Of a DNA stretch of 5,875 bases, positions 1 to 4,535 are shown piece after piece. The translations under genes and the position numbers were made by a program. Origin of the DNA: Dehalococcoidia bacterium (GTDB lineage Bacteria > Chloroflexota > Dehalococcoidia > Lucifugimonadales > UBA3495); the NCBI GenBank assembly GCA_022823105.1, contig JAJDXU010000075.1:1-5875 (forward strand). Reading direction: 5' to 3'. The notes beneath the pieces were generated by a model. It made no database searches, was not told the origin of the DNA, and was given only the letters and a program-made list of their open reading frames with translations. Each line of letters opens with the position of its first letter. The first letter of the stretch is position 1.

Positions 1-39
1 CCGGCCCTCGCTGGACGCCGGCCCTCGCTGGACGCCGGC
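1..39. repeat. 17-bp direct tandem repeat, about 2.3 copies
   Basis: The unit CCGGCCCTCGCTGGACG occurs at 1-17 and 18-34 without mismatch, and a third copy begins at 35-39 before diverging. The array touches the left edge of the window, so further copies may lie outside. It sits 15 nt beyond the stop codon of the minus-strand MFS gene. The self-complementary GCCGGC recurs at 17-22 and 34-39, so the two sites could pair as a 6-bp stem around an 11-nt loop. There is no T-tract after it on either strand, so I call it a repeat and not a terminator. Confidence 0.85.
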
Positions 40-54
40 GGGGACACAACTCTG

Positions 55-1290
55 TCAGCAACAGCTCGCCAGGCCGGGCACCCTGGGCAGTGCGCGGTCG
101 CGTACCAGGAGCGTGCCCACCGTCGCGGCGATGGACAGCGCCAGCAACAGCATGAAAGCGTATTCGTAGCTGCCCCAGATGTCGTACGACAGGGCCCCCA
201 CCAGCGCGCCGAGCCCGCCACTGATCTGGTGAACGCCCGATATTGTCCCGCTGACCCGGCCCATGCGTCGCTGCCCGAAAATGTTTCCGGAGAAAATCAC
301 CGTCAACGGCGCGGTCATCAGGAAGGTGAAACCGTACAGCAGGGCGAAGATGATCACCGAAGCCTGTGTCTGTGACAGCAGGATGAGCGCGAATATGCCG
401 ATGCGCATGACGAAGCACAGCAGGGTCGGCCGGCCCGGCCCCATGAGGTCGGCCAGGTAGCCGGAGGCCAGCACTCCCAGGAGGCCCATCACGCCCATCA
501 ACGCCAAAAGGCGGCCGGCGACCAGCGTGCCGATGCCCATATCCAGGGCAAAGGCGACTACGTGGGTGTGGACCAGGAAGTCCTGGAATCCACAGACCGC
601 GTAGATGCCGACCAGCAGCCACAACTGGGAGGACGTCAGGAGCGACGCCTCTTCCGGCGCCTCACCCGCAGTTGCCGCCCCGCTGTGCGCCGGCGACGAC
701 CGCGAATCCGCGTCCCTGGCCGGCGCCGACCTCACCAGCGCCAGCACGATGGGCGCAAGGATCACCAGGTTGGCGAATCCCAGTCCCGCGAATGAGGGGC
801 GCCAGCCGAATCGCACCAGCGACTGGGCCAGCGAGCCAACGATGACCAACTGGCCGATGGCGTTGCCGGACACGGCCACGCTGTTGGCGAGACCCCGGCG
901 ATCCGGGAACCAGCGCACGATCATCACGCTGACGACGGGGTTGGACATACCTGCGTTCCCCAGCGCGAATACCAGTCCGTACACCAGGAAAAGCTGCCAG
1001 GGGGTGGACACCAGGCTCATGAGGCCGATGCCCACTGCGCCCACCGCCGCTCCTATGCCCATGATGAGGCGCAGGTCATAGCGGTCCGCGAGCCGGCCCA
1101 CGAATGGCATCGCCATCGCTGAAACGACCATGTACACCGTCGCGCCCAGGGACAGCGCCGTGCGGCTCCAGTCCAGGTCGTCCACCATGGGCTTCAGCAT
1201 GAGCCCCAGGGCGGACCTGGACCCCCCGTTGAAGAACAGAATGGCGAACCCGATGGCCAGGATGACCCAGCGATAGTCCAGACGCCGCAT
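55..1290 (-). CDS. MFS transporter, monocarboxylate/oxalate-formate antiporter-like
   Basis: A 411-residue inner-membrane secondary carrier of the major facilitator superfamily, of normal full length with about 12 hydrophobic segments in two halves. The MFS motif A between helices 2 and 3 is GRLADRYDLR (65-74), with a weaker second-half copy GYLADLMGPGRP (277-288). The stretch RWFPDRRGLANSVAVSGNA (126-144) and the helix 11 region MGRVSGTISGVHQISGGLG (343-361) resemble the monocarboxylate and oxalate/formate antiporter branch, which moves small organic acids. The two halves are joined by a hydrophilic linker (about 188-220). The protein ends in Ser-Cys-Cys. ATG at 1290 is favoured because an in-frame TGA lies only 15 nt upstream (1306-1308) and the first helix starts within the first ten residues. 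No clear Shine-Dalgarno precedes it, so translation may be leaderless-like or weak. It is divergent from the flavoprotein gene at 1424. The family is secure; the substrate is unknown. Confidence 0.93.
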   Translation of the reverse strand: MRRLDYRWVILAIGFAILFFNGGSRSALGLMLKPMVDDLDWSRTALSLGATVYMVVSAMAMPFVGRLADRYDLRLIMGIGAAVGAVGIGLMSLVSTPWQLFLVYGLVFALGNAGMSNPVVSVMIVRWFPDRRGLANSVAVSGNAIGQLVIVGSLAQSLVRFGWRPSFAGLGFANLVILAPIVLALVRSAPARDADSRSSPAHSGAATAGEAPEEASLLTSSQLWLLVGIYAVCGFQDFLVHTHVVAFALDMGIGTLVAGRLLALMGVMGLLGVLASGYLADLMGPGRPTLLCFVMRIGIFALILLSQTQASVIIFALLYGFTFLMTAPLTVIFSGNIFGQRRMGRVSGTISGVHQISGGLGALVGALSYDIWGSYEYAFMLLLALSIAATVGTLLVRDRALPRVPGLASCC

Positions 1291-1296
1291 GAAAAC

Positions 1297-1306
1297 ACCG
1301 ATCGGT
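1297..1306. promoter_or_regulatory. 10-bp perfect palindrome, possible operator
   Basis: ACCGATCGGT is a perfect 10-bp palindrome 6 nt upstream of the MFS start codon. It falls just downstream of the -10 element of the candidate MFS promoter, where a repressor would block transcription. No regulator gene lies in the window and no second copy was found by eye, so operator function is inference only. Confidence 0.25.
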
Positions 1307-1317
1307 CAGGCTGGCTC

Positions 1318-1347
1318 ACGGTAGCACCGGCCTTTAATGGCAGTCAA
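1318..1347 (-). promoter_or_regulatory. Candidate sigma70-type promoter for the MFS gene
   Basis: On the minus strand, TTGACT (1347-1342, five of six matches to the -35 consensus) is followed after 18 nt by TACCGT (1323-1318, a weak -10 that keeps the TA...T positions). Transcription would start near 1311, giving a leader of about 20 nt that contains the 1297-1306 palindrome. The -35 is good, the -10 is poor, and consensus rules may not suit this organism. Confidence 0.3.
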
Positions 1348-1374
1348 TCACGTCGCCCAACTGTCGGTCATACT

Positions 1375-1383
1375 TGATAGAAT
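1375..1383 (+). promoter_or_regulatory. Candidate extended -10 promoter for the flavoprotein gene
   Basis: TGATAGAAT matches the extended -10 pattern TGnTATAAT with one mismatch in the hexamer. No convincing -35 lies 15-19 nt upstream, which is tolerated in extended -10 promoters. The expected transcript start is near 1390, about 34 nt before the ATG at 1424. The site lies inside the open frame that begins at ATG 1337, which is another reason to prefer the downstream start. Confidence 0.4.
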
Positions 1384-1410
1384 CCTCACCAACGTCAGCA
1401 GGGTCTTGTT

Positions 1411-1415
1411 GGAGG
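1411..1415 (+). promoter_or_regulatory. Ribosome binding site that fixes the flavoprotein start
   Basis: GGAGG lies 8 nt before ATG 1424, an ideal Shine-Dalgarno spacing. ATG 1337, in the same frame, has no comparable site, so the 1424 start is preferred. Confidence 0.75.
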
Positions 1416-1423
1416 CAAACGCG

Positions 1424-2032
1424 ATGACAGTTACCAACGAAGGGGAATTGCGCGCCGTTTACCGACCGCCGGCGGCGCGGGCGGCGCAAAAGGTCCTCGA
1501 CCGCCTGGACATCCATTGTAGAAACTTCATCGCCCTGTCGCCGTTCTGCGTGCTGAGCTCCTGCGACGCCAGCGGTCAGGCCGACGCATCCCCTCGCGGA
1601 GACCCGCCGGGGTTTGTGAAGGTCCTGGACGACAGGACGCTGCTGCTTCCGGACCGCCCGGGTAACAACCAGGTCGATTCGTTGCAGAACATCGTGGAGA
1701 ACCCTGGGGTCGGGTTGTTGTTTTTCGTCCCCGGCATGAACGAGACGCTTCGCGTCAAGGGCAAGGCGGAAATCACCACCAATGTGGAACTACTGGCCCT
1801 GCTGACCGTGGGCGGAAGACCGCCGCTGTCCGGGCTAAAAATCGAGGTGGAGGAAGCCTTCCTGCACTGCGGGCGGGCGCTGATCCGCAGCCGTATCTGG
1901 GATGCGGATGCGCAGATCGACCGCTCGTCGTACCCCACCTACGGCCAGGTGCTGGCCGACCAGATCGCCGGCGCCGACGCCGTTGAAATCGACGCCGACG
2001 AGGATGAAGCCAACCGGGACCGCCTGTACTGA
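1424..2032 (+). CDS. PPOX-class FMN-dependent flavoprotein, DR_2398/MSMEG_1061-like
   Basis: A 202-residue cytoplasmic protein of the pyridoxamine 5'-phosphate oxidase-like split-barrel superfamily, which binds FMN or F420 and acts as a redox enzyme or cofactor carrier. Motifs in order: ASPRGDPPGFV (55-65), LPDRPGNNQVDSLQNI (75-90), PGMNETLRVKGKA (103-115) and EVEEAFLHCGRALIRSRIWD (141-160). The Arg/Gly/Asn-rich second block and the FLHCGRAL block are characteristic of the probable FMN-dependent family typified by DR_2398 and MSMEG_1061, and the length of about 200 residues is normal for it. The C-terminus is acidic and ends in Arg-Leu-Tyr. The frame is open back to ATG 1337, but the extra 29 residues carry no family motif, while GGAGG sits 8 nt before ATG 1424. 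The gene stands alone on the plus strand, divergent from the MFS gene and convergent with the MetE-like gene. The substrate is unknown; involvement with the neighbouring genes is not shown. Confidence 0.9.
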   Translation: MTVTNEGELRAVYRPPAARAAQKVLDRLDIHCRNFIALSPFCVLSSCDASGQADASPRGDPPGFVKVLDDRTLLLPDRPGNNQVDSLQNIVENPGVGLLFFVPGMNETLRVKGKAEITTNVELLALLTVGGRPPLSGLKIEVEEAFLHCGRALIRSRIWDADAQIDRSSYPTYGQVLADQIAGADAVEIDADEDEANRDRLY

Positions 2033-2035
2033 CTC

Positions 2036-2051
2036 AACCGCGGCTGCGGTT
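2036..2051 (+). terminator. Hairpin just after the flavoprotein stop, possible terminator
   Basis: AACCGC (2036-2041) and GCGGTT (2046-2051) form a perfect 6-bp stem with a 4-nt loop, starting 4 nt after the stop codon at 2030-2032. No run of T follows on the plus strand, so it is not a classical intrinsic terminator; it may aid termination or protect the 3' end. Confidence 0.4.
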
Positions 2052-2077
2052 CATGGGAGATGGGCGATATCGAAACC

Positions 2078-2097
2078 CGTCGGGAGCGTAGCCGACG
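2078..2097 (-). terminator. Hairpin just after the MetE-like stop, possible terminator
   Basis: On the minus strand, CGTCGG (2097-2092) pairs with CCGACG (2083-2078) around an 8-nt loop, beginning 7 nt after the stop codon at 2105-2107. It is followed by GGGTTTCG, with only a short T run. Its position at the end of the three-gene minus-strand cluster suits a terminator, but the weak T-tract keeps confidence low. Confidence 0.4.
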
Positions 2098-2104
2098 CGC
2101 GAAC

Positions 2105-3250
2105 CTACCAGAGTTCCCGCGACGCCAGCCGCGCTCCTTCAACCATCGATGCCAGTTTGGCCCAGGCGATGTTGGTCTCCACCTTGCGCCCCCAGGCCGA
2201 CGTGCCGAATCCGCAGTCGCTGCCGGCCATCACGTTTTCGCGACCCACGATGTTGGCGTAGTTGAGGATACGCTGGGCGATCAGTTCCGGGTGCTCGATA
2301 AAATTCGTCGTCGTGTCCAGGACGCCCGGGATGAGCATCTTGCCGTCGGGCAGGTCAACATCCTGCCAGACCTTCCACTCGTGGCCGTGCCGGGGGTTTG
2401 CGCCTTCGATGGACAGGCCCATCGGCCGAGCCTGCAGCACGATGTTCACGATCTCTCGCAGCGGCACGTCATGGTGGTGCGGGCCCTCCGTGTTGCCCCA
2501 ACAGACGTGCAGCCGCATCCGTTCGGGGTCGATCCCGTCGAGGGCGTAGTTGATGACCTCGACATGCAGCTCAACGATCTTCTTGAATTCCTCCACCGAC
2601 AGATGGGAGAACTGCGACACCCGGGTCATGGCCAGATCGGGGCAATCCAGTTGGAGCAGCAGCCCGGCGTCCACGATGGCGTTGTACTCGTCCTTCATCG
2701 TGTCGGCCAGGGCGTACAGGTACTCCTCCTCGGTGGCGTAATACTCGTTGGGCAGGAAGTTGGCGATGACCCCCGGCGATGCGGCAGTCATGAACACCTC
2801 CTCCGCCTGGCTGTTCGCCGTCGCGGCCCGCAGGTTGCTGATGTCGCGTTCTACGGCTGGCCAGTCTTTCCAGGCGATCGGACCGGTGCATGCGGGCTGT
2901 GGCATGTTGCGCGACGACATGTGAACCTGGGTGGCCGCGAAGTCCGGGAAGTCCGAGTCGTCCAACCTCGGGCGAGACCTGACCGCGCGCTCGCCTTCGA
3001 ACCCGGTGAGCCGTTCCTTCACATAGGTTGCGTACTGTGACCGGCCCTGCTCGCCATCATTGATCACGTCGATCCCCGTCTCCTGCTGTCGGTTGACGAT
3101 GTCGGCGACGGCCTGGCTGATGCTGGACTGGAAATTGCCCTCGTCAAACTCGCGCTGTTCCTCGCGTTCGCGCAGCAGTTCCTGGAGCGGCACGGAGCGG
3201 GGCAGGCTGCCGGTGTGGGTGGTCAGAATTCGTTCGGTGCTGCGTTTCAT
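2105..3250 (-). CDS. MetE C-terminal-domain-like protein (cobalamin-independent methionine synthase II family)
   Basis: A 381-residue protein matching only the catalytic C-terminal barrel of cobalamin-independent methionine synthase (UROD/MetE-like fold); full MetE is about 750 residues. It opens with the family signature TTHTGSLPR (10-18). A zinc site like that of MetE is visible: His248 and Cys250 in RLHVCWGN, Glu282 in SIEGANPRHGHE, and Cys346 in AGSDCGFG. LQLDCPDLAM (199-208) occupies the place of the MetE substrate-binding QxDEPA segment, with Cys203 where MetE has Glu. Such stand-alone proteins activate a thiol on zinc for methyl or alkyl transfer; relatives include core-MetE proteins and epoxyalkane:coenzyme M transferases. 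Whether this one makes methionine is not determinable, and the altered substrate segment argues for another thiol or methyl donor. GGAGGG (3256-3261) precedes ATG 3250 by 5 nt, so the start is firm. It is the last gene of the minus-strand cluster, 63 nt after the oxidoreductase. Confidence 0.9.
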   Translation of the reverse strand: MKRSTERILTTHTGSLPRSVPLQELLREREEQREFDEGNFQSSISQAVADIVNRQQETGIDVINDGEQGRSQYATYVKERLTGFEGERAVRSRPRLDDSDFPDFAATQVHMSSRNMPQPACTGPIAWKDWPAVERDISNLRAATANSQAEEVFMTAASPGVIANFLPNEYYATEEEYLYALADTMKDEYNAIVDAGLLLQLDCPDLAMTRVSQFSHLSVEEFKKIVELHVEVINYALDGIDPERMRLHVCWGNTEGPHHHDVPLREIVNIVLQARPMGLSIEGANPRHGHEWKVWQDVDLPDGKMLIPGVLDTTTNFIEHPELIAQRILNYANIVGRENVMAGSDCGFGTSAWGRKVETNIAWAKLASMVEGARLASRELW

Positions 3251-3255
3251 GGTGT

Positions 3256-3261
3256 CCCTCC
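3256..3261 (-). promoter_or_regulatory. Strong ribosome binding site of the MetE-like gene
   Basis: GGAGGG on the minus strand ends 5 nt before ATG 3250. It is the strongest Shine-Dalgarno in the window and suggests independent, efficient translation of the MetE-like gene. I saw no convincing -35/-10 pair in the 63-nt gap, so transcription probably continues from upstream. Confidence 0.7.
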
Positions 3262-3291
3262 GCGTTGTCTGGTTCAGAATCGTGTAGGAAA

Positions 3292-3327
3292 TTGCACCGG
3301 ACCGAAAATTGGGTCACAGCGGTGCAA
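3292..3327 (-). other. Imperfect hairpin spanning the oxidoreductase stop codon
   Basis: TTGCACCG (3292-3299) is exactly complementary to CGGTGCAA (3320-3327). Inside it GACC (3300-3303) pairs with GGTC (3312-3315), leaving an 8-nt loop and a 4-nt bulge (3316-3319). The 12-bp structure contains the TGA stop of the oxidoreductase (3314-3316) and the last codons of that gene. In the minus-strand transcript the stem is followed by TTTCC, too short a T run for a confident terminator. It could cause partial termination, set an mRNA processing end or stabilise the upstream message, uncoupling expression of the MetE-like gene. Confidence 0.5.
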
Positions 3328-4522
3328 CGCATCGCGCTGGGGCGGACTCAGCCAGCGCGTGGTGCCGGTGCCCGGTGTGGATGTAATCGGCGACCAACTT
3401 GCCGGCCATCGGCCCGCGGCCGAATCCCGATGATGCCAGGCCCGAGGCGATGTACAGGTTTTCGAGATGCGGTAGTTTGCCAATAATGGGCTTGCCGTCC
3501 AGGGAAAACGGCATCAAACCCGACCAGGTTCTGCTGATGGACAGGTCGTTCAGCAACGGCAGGACCTCGGCGGTGTGCGCGAAGTTGTTCTCGATGCCGC
3601 CCATATCAACCGACCGGTCATAGCCGACCATCTCCCGGTCGCCGCCGAAGATGATCTCCCCGTCGCGGGTCTGGCGCCCGTAGAGGTGACGCGTGACGCG
3701 GCGGTCGCCGATGTGGGTCAACTCGGGTGGGTTGGCTGCGTCCCCACCCGGTTCCGCGCTCCAATGGGAGTACGATTCCACCCCGGACAGGGAGTGGAAC
3801 ACCCGGGGAGGCAACGGCTCCGTCGCCCACATCTGCCCGCGCACTGGGATTACCGGAATCCGCAAGCCCAGCATTTCGCCCAACGGCCCACACCACGCGC
3901 CGGCCGCCAGCACCAGGTGATGCGCCTGGAGTGTTTCCCCTGAGCATTCCACGAGCCAGCCGCCTTCGGATGCCACGCTCACATTGGTAACGTCCTTCCC
4001 CGTCATCACATCCGCTCCCCGCTGCCGGGCGGCGTCGGCAAAGGCCCGCGTGGCTTTCACCGGGTCGGCCTGGCCACGCAGCGGGAAATACATCGCGCCG
4101 AGGATTTCCGGATTCAGACCGGGCTCGATGGCCCTGGCCTCATCGGGGGACAGAAGCTCGGCGGTGTAGCCTCTGGACTTGAGGCCGATGACGCGGTCCC
4201 GGGCGTAGTCGTACTGTTGCGGGGTCTGAATCACCTGCAACCCCCCGGACTGGCGAAACTCGATGTCGTAGCCGAGGTCCAACTGCATGCCCTTGAAAAT
4301 CTGGAGGCTCCCCATCGTCAGGTACGACTCCAGGTCCGGTTCATTTCCCCAACCCAGCGCGCCTATGCCGCCGGCGTTGACGCCCGACGCTTCAGACGCG
4401 ATTTCGCCGCGCTCGAGCAAAGCGACACTGCGCCCGTGGCCCGCCAGGTGAAAAGCGGTGGAGGATCCGGCGATACCGCCGCCGATTACGATTACTTCAA
4501 AGCGCTGTGTGGATTTGCTCAA
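3314..4522 (-). CDS. FAD-dependent oxidoreductase, DAO/glycine oxidase family
   Basis: A 402-residue soluble flavoenzyme of the D-amino acid oxidase/sarcosine oxidase superfamily, which oxidises amine C-N bonds to imines. Numbering is from the proposed TTG start. The N-terminal Rossmann motif VIGGGIAGS (12-20) and Glu37 at the end of the second strand bind the FAD ADP-ribose. Typical later blocks are LVLAAGAW (203-210), LYGRQTRDGEIIFGGDRE (280-297), SGLMPFSLDGKPIIG (334-348) and GLASSGFGRGPMAGKLVADY (361-380). No cysteine occurs where monomeric sarcosine oxidase attaches FAD, so the cofactor is probably noncovalent. The length is normal for the family. A GTG at 4558 would add 12 residues overlapping the permease gene. 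TTG 4522 is preferred because AGGAG lies 8 nt upstream and the Rossmann strand follows within ten residues. The gene begins 11 nt after the permease stop, implying cotranscription. The substrate is unknown; candidates are N-methylated or D-amino acids. Confidence 0.9.
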   Translation of the reverse strand: MSKSTQRFEVIVIGGGIAGSSTAFHLAGHGRSVALLERGEIASEASGVNAGGIGALGWGNEPDLESYLTMGSLQIFKGMQLDLGYDIEFRQSGGLQVIQTPQQYDYARDRVIGLKSRGYTAELLSPDEARAIEPGLNPEILGAMYFPLRGQADPVKATRAFADAARQRGADVMTGKDVTNVSVASEGGWLVECSGETLQAHHLVLAAGAWCGPLGEMLGLRIPVIPVRGQMWATEPLPPRVFHSLSGVESYSHWSAEPGGDAANPPELTHIGDRRVTRHLYGRQTRDGEIIFGGDREMVGYDRSVDMGGIENNFAHTAEVLPLLNDLSISRTWSGLMPFSLDGKPIIGKLPHLENLYIASGLASSGFGRGPMAGKLVADYIHTGHRHHALAESAPARCVAPL

Positions 4523-4530
4523 CTGCAATG

Positions 4531-4535
4531 CTCCT
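4531..4535 (-). promoter_or_regulatory. Ribosome binding site overlapping the permease stop codon
   Basis: AGGAG on the minus strand shares two bases with the permease stop TAG (4536-4534) and sits 8 nt before TTG 4522. This supports the TTG start of the oxidoreductase and translational coupling to the permease. Measured to GTG 4558 the site would be inside the gene. Confidence 0.65.

Noticed and set aside
1..39. CRISPR array at the left edge
   Set aside because: The copies are 17 bp and directly adjoining with no spacers, so this is a simple tandem repeat.
605..1081. 158-residue plus-strand frame opposite the MFS gene
   Set aside because: The composition is Ser/Pro/Thr/Arg-rich with no motif, and it overlaps a full-length transporter in antisense.
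2060..3040. 326-residue plus-strand open frame opposite the MetE-like gene
   Set aside because: It lies wholly antisense to a gene with clear family motifs, its translation resembles no family, and long antisense frames are expected in GC-rich DNA.
3251..3313. Separate promoter for the MetE-like gene
   Set aside because: No acceptable -35/-10 pair was found on the minus strand in this gap; only the ribosome binding site is clear.
3575..3943. 122-residue plus-strand frame opposite the oxidoreductase
   Set aside because: It is antisense to a well-supported flavoenzyme and its sequence looks like reverse-complement codon bias.
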